Positions 56,117-64,000 of a stretch of DNA of 64,000 bases are shown piece after piece. The DNA is taken from assembly GCA_963971225.1 (NCBI GenBank), contig OZ020267.1, positions 87,843,648 to 87,907,647 on the forward strand, given 5' to 3'. The DNA is from Melieria omissa (lineage: Eukaryota > Arthropoda > Insecta > Diptera > Ulidiidae). Position 1 is the stretch's first letter. Each line of letters starts with the position of its first letter. The position numbers and the translations under genes are program-made. The notes under the pieces are model-generated. The model worked only from the letters and a program-made list of their open reading frames with translations. It ran no database searches and was not told where the DNA came from.

Positions 56117-56687
56117 TAATAGCCTATTTCCACCGAGCGCTTAAATGCATTTAAGGGCTCTGTTAAATTTGATAACTGTCAAGCGTTTCCACCGAAACTG
56201 AGTTAACTCCAAAAGCTTGTTTTTGTTGACATTTTCATTTGGAAAAATCAAATTCTGCATTTATTTCTGGGCAGCCCCAGCTATACCCATCGCCGCCATC
56301 ATCTTCTATACGTATGTGTGGTTTCTTGTAGCCTCTCTAGAACATGAAAACCACTCCACTTTCCTTCTCAACAGTCTAGGAATGTCTGCGTTTTCATATT
56401 TTTGAAGATTTATCAATTTATTTTTTTTATCAATTTATTTATCATTTGTCAATGTCTACTTTATTTGTGAAAGTTGTCGGCTGTTTGATATCAGACTACT
56501 CTTTTTCGGATCACAGATACTGTGGGAAATCTCGGACAAAGCTCCGAGTCAACCCCTTTTTAGGAATTTAAAAAAGGCCAATTGGCCTCTTTATTATGAT
56601 ACGGTTCAGTGCCTTCTCCCAGCTGACATTCCAGGTCCGCTCGACAGTAAGGATGTACTTGATGAGTCAGTTAAGTCATTCACGTCG

Positions 56688-57149
56688 ATGCTGAATGCAG
56701 CCCTTGACGTAGCTTGCCCTTTGAGGAAGCTGTCCACGCGGAAAAGATTCAGGCCCCCTTGGTGGTGTGCTGAAATCAGTGAGCTCCGCAGAACAGCCAG
56801 GAAGTTATTCAATAAAGCTAGACGGTCATGTACGGATGAAGTCTGGCTAGAATACAAGCTAGCTCTGAAAGCCTTTAAAAACAGGCTAAGGAAAGCCAAG
56901 AGGGAGTCTTGGAGAGACTTCTGTGGTAACATAGAACTTACCACCGAAGCCTCTAGGCTCAGGAAAATACTCTCCAAATGCCCATCTAACACCTGCTATC
57001 TCCAGAGGGAGGACGGGTCATGGGCCTCTAGCAGTGAAGAATCACTTGATATTCTGCTAGACACACACTTCCCAGGTGGCTCTAAAGACCTGGCGGACCC
57101 CCCTGGTCGGGAAACCGCCCTCCGGTCCCGGATGCCGACCTCATTGTGA
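56688..57149 (+). pseudogene. LINE ORF2: linker between endonuclease and RT
   Basis: The frame is open from about 56520 but the first ATG is at 56688. It has FRPPWWCAEISELRRTARKL and a basic helical stretch (ALKAFKNRLRKAKRESW), typical of the endonuclease-RT linker of I/LOA-type LINEs. It ends at TGA 57147-57149; RT continues in another frame, so a frameshift lies in about 57090-57146. A second frameshift follows the SDH motif near 56525. Confidence 0.82.
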
Positions 57150-59473
57150 CTAGACAGAAATTGTTATGGGCCGTAGATAGCTTTTTACCCTACAAGGCGC
57201 CGGGGCCAGACGGCGTCGCCCCGATAGAGATTCAGGTCACCAAGAACCTGATTCTTCCATGGCTACAGGAGATCATGAGGAGCTGCCTAGTCCTGAATCA
57301 CATACCCAGTAAATGGAGACATGTGAAGGTAGTTTTTATACCTAAGGCTGGCAAAAGCTCGCATGTTCTTCCAAAAGACCTCAGACCGATTAGTCTTTCC
57401 TCTTTCCTTCTCAAAATCTTGGAAAGGCTAGTGGATACCCATATTAGGCAGTTGTTGGTCGATCGACCAATCTCGCCCTCACAACATGCGTACTGCAGGG
57501 GTAAATCTGTAGAAACCGCTCTGCATTGCTTAGTCCATACCATAGAGAAATCACTTGAGTGCAAGGAATTTACTATGGTATCTTTTACGGATATAGAAGG
57601 GACCTTTAACAACATCAGATCGGAGGCCATTACCGACGCACTTGCAGACCTGGGTGTAGGTGTGCCGCTAGTAGCACTGATTGAGCAGCTGCTTCATAGC
57701 CGCGTCATCAATGCAAGTCTTGGTACCACATCTGCACAGAGATCTGTAAAAAGGGGGACCCCCCAGGGAGGGGTCCTCTCGCCTCTTCTTTGGAATTTAG
57801 CGGTGAACACACTGCTAATGCGTCTGGAGAGGGCGGGGTGCCGGGTGGTCGCCTACGCAGATGATGTTGCTATTGCGGTCTCTGGAAAGTTTCCTTTAAT
57901 TATCAGGGATGTATTGCAACATGGCTTGAACATCCTAACTAATTGGGCCATAGAATGTGGTCTTAGCGTTAACCCGCATAAAACGGAGTTAGTTCTCTTT
58001 ACAAATAAACACAGAGTACCTGAGATTGATCCCCCGCGGCTGCTAGGGATTGATCTGAAATTTTCTGAATACGCCAAATATCTGGGACTTGTGTTAGACA
58101 GGAAACTTAACTGGAAACCCAACGTCCTGGAGAGAGCTAAGAAAGCCAGTATTGCCCTTTATACTTGTAAAAAGATGATAGGCAATGTATGGGGCATAAG
58201 ACCTCATATCGTACACTGGCTGTATACCGCCGTTGTTCGGCCTTTGTTGTTATATGGGATAGTAGTCTGGTGGCCTTCATTGGCCAAAAGGTCTCACTCC
58301 CAAATACTTGCCAAAATTCAAAGGTCCGCAGAGTTATGTATAAGTGGGGCCCTGCGAACTACTCCCACTAATGCTTTGGACGTTGTGCTTAACCTAATCC
58401 CATTGGATATCCTGGGGAAGCAATTGGCCGCCAATGCTGCCACCAGGATGCGCGCTTCCGCGCAATGGAGAACTGGACGTTACGGGCACTCTTCTATTCT
58501 CAATTATTTCAAAGGCATTTCTCAGGAAGTTGACTACATGACACCCAGCCTGTTCTTTGATAAGAACTATCAGGTTGCAATCCCATCTAGAGCCGAATGG
58601 GAGCTGGGTGCGCTCCCTGCCAGCGGTGATATCCATATTTATACGGATGGTTCGAAACTGCTTGGTCAGGTGGGCTGTGGTATCTACTCAGAAGGATTAA
58701 ACCTTAATTTGAAGCTCCGGCTGCCAGATTACTGTAGTGTCTTCCAGGCCGAGGTCACAGCAATCTGTGCAGCCTCCGATTGGCTCAGGGTAAACAGGAT
58801 ATCGGTTACTGATATCCTTATATTATCAGATAGCCAATCAGCTCTTAGAGCTCTGGATGCGGTCAAAATAACATCAAAGATTGTTCTCAGCTGCAGCAAA
58901 TCTCTAAACGAGACTGCCAAGCAGCTTCATATTCGCCTATGCTGGGTTCCAGGTCATAGGGATATTCCAGGGAACTGTAGAGCGGACGAGCTCGCGAGAC
59001 AGGGCACCACTGAGCAGTTAAGCCAAGAGCTGACCACGCTCGGTGTCGCTCTTCTAACATGTAAGCTTCGTACCCAAGCGAGCTCTACACACGATACGAA
59101 TTTAAGATGGGTTGAAGGCAACACAAGCCTCCTTGCGCGCCAACTTTGGCCAACCTTAAATCCTCGGCGTTCTAAAGAACTCCTCTCACTAAACAGAGCC
59201 CATCAGAACCATGATCGCGTCCTTACGGGTCATTGCCTAATCGGCACCCACGCAAAAAGGATGGGGCTGTTTCCGAACGACTTCTGTCGCAGCTGTTTGG
59301 ACGAGGAGGAGGAAGAAAATATTCCTCACTTCCTATGTTACTGTCCTGCTTTGTCCAGAAGAAGGCAGACCCACTTAGGCAACTTCTTCTTCGGTAGTCT
59401 AGATGATCTAGCTGATAAGACCATACGCCGTCTACTAAGCTTCGTTAATAGCTCTAATTGGTTTAACGAGTGA
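57146..59473 (+). CDS. LINE ORF2: reverse transcriptase, RNase H, zinc knuckle
   Basis: A 775-residue frame with no stops. RT motifs: PYKAPGPDG (15-23), DLRPISL (78-84), GTPQGGVLSP (204-213), catalytic YADD (237-240). RNase H: Asp in IYTDGSK (about 501), Glu in FQAE (about 536), Asp in LSDSQSA (about 562), and WVPGHRDIPGN. A C-terminal knuckle (CRSCLDEEEEENIPHFLCYC) precedes the end. It performs target-primed reverse transcription in the nucleus. The start is only the first available one; the natural ORF began upstream with an endonuclease. Intact length suggests a recent insertion. Confidence 0.92.
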   Translation: MTRQKLLWAVDSFLPYKAPGPDGVAPIEIQVTKNLILPWLQEIMRSCLVLNHIPSKWRHVKVVFIPKAGKSSHVLPKDLRPISLSSFLLKILERLVDTHIRQLLVDRPISPSQHAYCRGKSVETALHCLVHTIEKSLECKEFTMVSFTDIEGTFNNIRSEAITDALADLGVGVPLVALIEQLLHSRVINASLGTTSAQRSVKRGTPQGGVLSPLLWNLAVNTLLMRLERAGCRVVAYADDVAIAVSGKFPLIIRDVLQHGLNILTNWAIECGLSVNPHKTELVLFTNKHRVPEIDPPRLLGIDLKFSEYAKYLGLVLDRKLNWKPNVLERAKKASIALYTCKKMIGNVWGIRPHIVHWLYTAVVRPLLLYGIVVWWPSLAKRSHSQILAKIQRSAELCISGALRTTPTNALDVVLNLIPLDILGKQLAANAATRMRASAQWRTGRYGHSSILNYFKGISQEVDYMTPSLFFDKNYQVAIPSRAEWELGALPASGDIHIYTDGSKLLGQVGCGIYSEGLNLNLKLRLPDYCSVFQAEVTAICAASDWLRVNRISVTDILILSDSQSALRALDAVKITSKIVLSCSKSLNETAKQLHIRLCWVPGHRDIPGNCRADELARQGTTEQLSQELTTLGVALLTCKLRTQASSTHDTNLRWVEGNTSLLARQLWPTLNPRRSKELLSLNRAHQNHDRVLTGHCLIGTHAKRMGLFPNDFCRSCLDEEEEENIPHFLCYCPALSRRRQTHLGNFFFGSLDDLADKTIRRLLSFVNSSNWFNE

Positions 59474-60034
59474 GCGAAATGATGCTCGATCTCATGTGGT
59501 ATCACAATGGGCCGCCTGGCCTAAGTGTGCTCCTCCTGGGACAGCCACACCTACCTACCTACCTTGATATCAGAGCTGTTTGAATTTTTAATGTCAAGAG
59601 GGTTCATGAGAAATTCCACGTTTTTTATTTTCTTTTTCAGCATTTATTATTGGCAAATAATAGAAGTTTTGACTTTGATTATGACAGACAATATGTATTT
59701 TTGCGAAAAATGTAGTGAAAAGTAATTGTCTTGGCAAAAAATTTACCACAACGAACGCAATTCAAATCCCTTCTCTCGTTTGTGTTTGTACGGCTTTTGC
59801 AGCCCCTGAAAGCATGCTATCAAAACTTGTACATTTGTGAATATTGCTCCCGCTTTTAACATAAAATTTTCTGTTAGACGTCTGTAAATGGCAAAACTGT
59901 GTTAAATCAGTTTTGAAAGTGAGTTCACGCACTTTGATACAAAAACAATTGTATGGGAATTTGAGCATCTAAATGCGATGTTGAATACATTTAAGCGTTA
60001 AATGCATTTAAGGCCCGGTGAAAATAGGCTATAA

Positions 60035-60158
60035 ATCTGTGAAATAAAGTGATGGTTGGTTTATTTTATTGACTGGTTTGAGAAACTAAGTGTGTTTTAT
60101 TTTCAAATTACGCAATCCAGAGATACGTACTAGCCCACTAGAACTAGCATTCGTAACA
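60035..60158 (+). repeat. 3' fragment of a family A LTR
   Basis: GTGAAATAAAGTGATGGTTG to TTCGTAACA matches the last 120 bp of the solo LTR at 48535-48958. The 5' part is missing, cut where TIR element copy 2 ends. The last bases before CTAT are the LTR terminus. Confidence 0.8.
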
Positions 60159-60505
60159 CTATGTTAACATCAATGAAACACGGAATCATTTGGTATCAAT
60201 ACTGATTTACCGTAGCTTCGTTTTGTTAGTTTAGTGGGCATGGAAAGTGGGCGTGGCAGATTATATTATAGCCTGTGTTTGCCGCAATGACACGCTGAAT
60301 CGTTTGATACCCATATTGCCTTACAAAAGCATACTATAGATGAGTTTTGTTACCATAGTGGGCGTAAGAAGGGGGCGTGGTCATTCTCATATAGCCTGTT
60401 CCATTCCCACAGAAAAAATTTTTGGTGCTTATTTCATCTAAATCGGTTCAGTGGTTTTTTCCTGATTGTGGCTCAAAAAGCGTCACAATTGTTTTTATAT
60501 AATAG
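60159..60505. repeat. Unclassified repeat with GTGGGCGTGG motifs
   Basis: Two related blocks, GTGGGCATGGAAAGTGGGCG and GTGGGCGTAAGAAGGGGGCG, lie about 150 bp apart, each after GTTTTGTTA. It ends TTTTTATATAATAGTA. The phrasing is reminiscent of common insect repeats, but I cannot assign it. Confidence 0.4.
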
Positions 60506-60507
60506 TA

Positions 60508-61435
60508 GGGGAATTCTTTGTAAGGTGCCACCCCTGCTCGATTTCGACGTTCCAGCAATCCAAGAAAAAAATTCCTATTGTCACTTAAGGTATATATGTC
60601 AACATAAATTTTAATGTGGTTTTTGAGGTAACAGACGCAACAACGCGGTCTGGGTAAATAAAAGTGTAAAGCAAGGTTAAGAAAAAACATAAAAATTAAA
60701 ACTGAAGGTTTTTCTTGCTTGAAAAAGTAACCAAAAACTTATAAAAAACTAAGGTAAATATCAGTGTTGGACTTAGTTTTTAATGCTTTTTCATAATCCG
60801 AAATGATATCCGAGCATATCGTAAAAGGATCAAATTTATTCAATGATTTCCAAAATGGCGTGAAAATGTAAAGTGCTACGTTTTTTTCTTTGTAAGGTGC
60901 CACCCCCCTTTTTTCATTGTTTTGTGGTCCTATATCGGTAAGATGACTTTTTTGTGCTCGGAATCGTCATTACAATGAATTTAAAGTGTTCTTAGTCAAT
61001 TTTTCTCTAATCCTATCATGAGGAATAAATTAGTTCAGTTTTGTTTATTAATTTCCAAACAATTATTCGTTTTATTCGTTACCATTCAATTTGCAGTTTG
61101 CTTTCGGTTATTTTCTTTTTAATTCAAATTAAATTCAATAATCTTTCGTAACTTTTCTAAATCATGCATTTTTACTTGAGATTTAGATTTCTACGTTTTT
61201 AGCGGTTTTTTTAGGGGGTGACACTTTACATTAAAACATTTTAGGGTGTCGATTTTGAACACTTTGGGAAATTGGCTGTAAAATTCGTATTTACGAAAAA
61301 TTCAAATGAAGTGTTACCTTGGATCATAGCTCTGTAAATATCTTTCCAACGGTATATTAAAATTGGCGATACGTTAATTTTCTAACGAGTTTTGCGCAAA
61401 AAAGCTATGGGGTGGCACCTTACAAAGAATTCCCC
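60508..61435. mobile_element. TA-target MITE with 27-bp perfect TIRs (928 bp)
   Basis: The ends begin GGGGAATTCTTTGTAAGGTG and are perfect inverted copies over at least 27 bp, flanked by TA (60506-60507 and 61436-61437). An internal copy of CTTTGTAAGGTGCCACCCC lies near 60889. No transposase. Confidence 0.85.
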
Positions 61436-62014
61436 TATAGATTGGTTTAACGTGAAAAATAAATAAAGGTCCCAAGGTTCAACGATTGGTTTTTGCGTTG
61501 AAAGTCCAAAATAAAAGAGTTATTCAAACGGTGAAGATTTCCTATTTTTTCTTTAATTTTATGTTCAATTTTTTAGCAACTTTCTTTTTGGCAACACTGT
61601 TTTTGGCAGCTCAGTTGTTTTCGTGTAATATGTTACTGTCAATCATGTTCAGTTTGGTCTATAATTTAACCATGAAACGATTTACAAACGAACAACGCTT
61701 GCAGATGATTGAATTTTAGTATTCAAATTCATGTTCGGTTAAGAAAGTGCATCGTGCGCTTCTTTCATTTTATGGTCAGTTTGGGCCACCTTCTGAGGCG
61801 GCTATTCATAATCTTGTGACTAAACTTCGCATCAAATTTACATTATTGGACATTACACCACCAACACGCATACGTAGAGTGCAGATCCGCCAGTTCTGTT
61901 GATGACGGCGAATTATCGATTCGGCGCCGTGCGCAGCAATTACTCTGTTACTCCACTATGTGGAAAATTTTGCAATTTAACGCCTTTGGACTATTTTTTG
62001 TGGGACTATGTTAA

Positions 62015-63048
62015 GGGGGCGATACATTTAGAAGCGTCAAAAAAGGTATTTTTTTCCGATTTTATGCTGGGAGAATAAAAACAAATAGAGTCAGGTTTGT
62101 TTCGGATATATATAAAGGCATAATAAAACTGGGAGAAAAAAAAATGGAGTTATGGCCGATCTCCTGGCGGTGACAAACTTTGCGGCCGTCAATTTCCTAG
62201 GTAGAGTTTTGATCTGAAACAAGAAATGAAAATATCTTATGAATCAGAAAGCTTTTATCAAGTGCATAGCGAAGAGATTTACTGTAATTTTGAAAAATTA
62301 GAGGTATAGTCATGCTTTTAGTGAAAAAGTGCCATTTTTTACCCGTGTTTTTGACATAAAAATGAGTAAATAACTGTGAAAACGCTTTTTGTTAAAAAAA
62401 TTGTGCTGCCACGCACTTGAATATAAAATTATTTATAATATGCTGTTTAATCCGACTAAATCGGTTGAATAGCTCGCTCCCAATCTTGACGGCCGGATCT
62501 GAAAACATACTTTTGAGAAAAAGAGGTTCAAAGTTTATGTGCGTGCAGCTGCCTGTATAGCCACCGCGCGAGTCTTGGGCTATTATCTCCCAAAATATTA
62601 ACAGTAGGCCAATAGAACTTCGGGACTATATTTTTAAATAGTTTATCTTTCGATTGCAGCAATAAAAAAATTTCGATTTTTTTAAGGTTCTAAATGTATC
62701 GCAGCAGCCGTGGCTCAGTTGGTTAGTGCGCGGTCCAAGCGAGTCGCATGCAGAGCGACGCTACTTCGAATTCTGCATGTGTAACACCTAAAAAAAAATA
62801 ACGGGAAACTCGTTTTCTCTTTCGGTGGCTGTCCTCTCAGCTGGAAATGGCAAACCTCTGAGAGTAAAAATTGCCTATGAAAAAGCTCCCAACCTGCCGT
62901 TCGGAACCGGCATAAAACTGTAGGTCCCTTCCACCCGCGTACAAAATTCACACGCACAACACGGGTGGTTGCGGGAAGCTAGGCCTAAGTCTCGCGTAAG
63001 CGGGCTGTCGTGCCAATCAATTATTAATTAAAAAATGTATCGCCCCCC
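62015..63048. mobile_element. TTAA-target element, itself carrying a SINE
   Basis: TTAA at 62011-62014 and 63049-63052. Inverted ends are GGGGGCGATACATTTAGAA and its counterpart at 62687-62702/63044-63048, the right end being split by the SINE. Without the SINE and its duplication it is about 690 bp. Non-coding. TTAA target means piggyBac-like. Confidence 0.8.
62703..63032 (+). mobile_element. tRNA-derived SINE (330 bp)
   Basis: The head GCAGCCGTGGCTCAGTTGG contains a good polymerase III A box (TGGCTCAGTTGG), followed about 50 bp later by a weaker B-box-like ACTTCGAATTCT. The body contains CTGCCGTTCGGAACCGGC and AACTGTAGGTCCC, a phrase I recall from tephritid repeats. It ends in ATTAATTAAAA and is flanked by AAATGTATCGC on both sides (62692-62702 and 63033-63043). 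Confidence 0.8.
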
Positions 63049-63297
63049 TTAAGTCTCATGTGTATAGCGACAAGCCCGGTTGACTGGAAGCCAATATTAA
63101 AGAATTTTTTCGTAAAATACCGGCCGATATGTTGGAGAGAGTAGGCCAAAATTGGACCCAGCGTATGAACCATTTGAGGCGCAGTCACGGTCGACATTTA
63201 CATGAAATTATCTTCAAACATTGAATTATATATGTACATTTCTCTAAATGTTATGTGTTTTTTTATTAAATCCGAAGGCTCTTAGCTTATAACAAGG

Positions 63298-63640
63298 ATT
63301 CTGAGTGGGCACTGTCTGCTAAATATGCACAAAGCGCGTCTGGGAATCACAGATAGCGAACAATGTAGATTCTGCATGGAAGATGAAGAAACATCCGTGC
63401 ACATTATAACTGAATGTCCAGCCCTTTTACACGTAAGAAATCGTATATTGGTAAGGGAATTAATTCAGACGAAAGAACTGTCTGGAATCGATTTGAGAAC
63501 AATCAAGGAGTTTTTGGACAGCATTTGAGGAGATGAACTTCTCCAATAAGAAGTAGGGGACTGGGCACAATAGTTCTCATTGGACGAAGTGTCTCGGGTA
63601 GCTGTTGCTCAAATCCCATACCTAATCTAATCTAATGTAC
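63298..63640 (+). mobile_element. LINE 3' fragment with CTAAT tail
   Basis: The frame 63298-63528 begins ILSGHCLLNMHKARLG and has a C-terminal knuckle (CRFCMEDEETSVHIITEC), ending at TGA 63526-63528. It then has about 110 bp of 3' UTR and a short CTAAT tandem tail at about 63627-63640. Everything upstream of the knuckle is missing, a severe 5' truncation. Its C-terminus differs from the ACCT-tailed family. Confidence 0.8.
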
Positions 63641-63700
63641 ACACATAATCCATAAAAAGTTTTAATAAAAATAATATTTTACAAGCATTGTCGCATTAGT

Positions 63701-63990
63701 CATAGGTTAGGTTAGGTTAGGGTGGCAGCTAGAAGAGCTCACTTAGGCCATAATACGACCCGTTGTGGTACCACGTGAAGGACGTGGCCGCCCTTCAGGC
63801 TTGCACACCCCCCCGGGTGTCAGGCAGGAGCCATCCCGATTCCGTGATGAATCGGGCGATGCGGCCGATGCTGGGTCCTGAGAGGTCGGCCAAACCGCTG
63901 AAGAACGGCGCTCCCAGCACCCGGAGACGTCTCCTCGCTAGTGCTGGGCAGTGGCACATCAGGTGCTCGACGCTCTCCTCCGCGCCCACA
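63701..63990 (-). mobile_element. Minus-strand LINE 3' fragment with CTAAC tail (290 bp)
   Basis: Flanked by TCGCATTAGT at 63691-63700 and at the window end (63991-64000), a 10-bp target duplication. On the minus strand it contains a knuckle (ESVEHLMCHCPALARRRLR; frame 63795-63989), a 3' UTR with GGCCTAAGTGAGC and a CTAAC tandem tail. It is related to the LINEs at 16252 and 56496. Confidence 0.85.
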
Positions 63991-64000
63991 TCGCATTAGT

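Larger units (their letters stand above)
56496..59563 (+). mobile_element. LINE with RNase H (3068 bp, 5' truncated)
   Basis: Bounded by TTGATATCAGA at 56485-56495 and 59564-59574, an exact 11-bp target duplication that also restores the sequence of copy 1. It begins within the end of the endonuclease (the SDH motif is at about 56510), covers RT, RNase H and the C-terminal knuckle, and ends in an ACCT-repeat tail. LOA/I-group, by the presence of RNase H and motif spelling. Confidence 0.9.
56120..60031. mobile_element. TIR element, copy 2, interrupted by a LINE
   Basis: Same family as copy 1, in the same orientation, separated from it only by TAA (56117-56119) and followed by TAA (60032-60034). 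Without the LINE and its duplication it is about 833 bp. Three-base TWA targets suggest PIF/Harbinger, but no transposase is present. Confidence 0.75.
61672..63224 (+). pseudogene. Tc1/mariner-type transposase, deleted and interrupted
   Basis: The 5' part, 61672-62010, starts MKRFTNEQRLQMIEF, followed by TAG (61717-61719), and continues with SVKKVHRALLSFYGQFGPP and TPPTRIRRVQ, a helix-turn-helix N-terminus. The catalytic core is deleted; the frame jumps to TPLDYFLW-type C-terminal motifs near 61985. At 62011 a TTAA element interrupts it, and the protein resumes at 63053 (SHVYSDKPG) and ends HLHEIIFKH at TGA 63222-63224. Removing the insertion with one TTAA gives continuous homology across the junction. 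Confidence 0.8.

Noticed and set aside
55428..56405. Hydrophobic small frame in both TIR elements as a host membrane protein
   Set aside because: It occurs once per element copy with no conserved start or domain, so it is more likely transposon sequence.
61486..61719. 77-codon frame ending at 61719 as a gene
   Set aside because: Only its last 15 codons match the transposase start at 61672; the upstream part is AT-rich non-coding sequence.
62703..62780. A tRNA gene
   Set aside because: The head has an A box but the cloverleaf is degenerate, the B box is poor and the sequence continues into a SINE body between target duplications.
63701..63725. Telomere-like TTAGG repeats
   Set aside because: Only four copies, and they are the tandem tail of a minus-strand LINE with a matching target duplication. 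Flies also lack TTAGG telomeres.

Overview
The window reads as repeat-rich, AT-rich DNA from an insect, most likely a true fly. No bacterial gene organisation is present. Nearly everything recognisable is transposable-element DNA: Ty3/gypsy LTR elements and solo LTRs, several LINEs with RNase H and zinc-knuckle tails, hAT, P-like, PIF/Harbinger-like, Tc1/mariner-like and TTAA-target DNA transposons, and one tRNA-derived SINE. The 3' half of that SINE resembles repeats I remember from tephritid fruit flies; this placement is weak and from memory. Only one stretch looks like a host gene, a short signal-peptide-type first exon at 55014-55097.

Layout. 1-11878: almost three tandem copies of a 4.24 kb gypsy-derived unit (gag tail, pol, a 71-bp deleted LTR, 0.5 kb spacer). 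12836-13677: non-autonomous hAT. 13855-21927: a second, complete but dead Ty3/gypsy element with a SAP-like motif in gag; one LINE has inserted in its 5' LTR and another in gag. 22423-25541: a gag fragment and two antisense solo LTRs. 26999-29753: small DNA transposons in close succession (P-like, MADF-carrying Harbinger-like, hAT, TTA-target). 30036-48489: remnants of a P-element/THAP9-like transposase gene. Its 215-bp intron has become about 17.5 kb through a tandem array of fourteen full units and one partial unit of 1144 bp, with a hAT inserted in one unit. 48535-54275: solo LTR, TTAA and TA elements, Harbinger-like and foldback elements. 54984-55097: putative host first exon. 55325-60031: two head-to-tail TIR elements, the second carrying a 3.1 kb LINE. 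60508-64000: a TA element, a mariner-type transposase containing a TTAA element that itself contains a SINE, and two LINE 3' ends.

Nothing here works as a pathway; the structure is a record of nested insertion and local amplification. The best candidates for something undescribed are the intron-derived 1144-bp array, which has a two-monomer higher-order structure and a terminal unit that looks ancestral, and the tandem gypsy array, whose three internal pol stops are all UGA and shared by the copies. Element boundaries were found by reading for inverted repeats and target-site duplications (TSDs). Family names come from recognised protein motifs, not from database searches.
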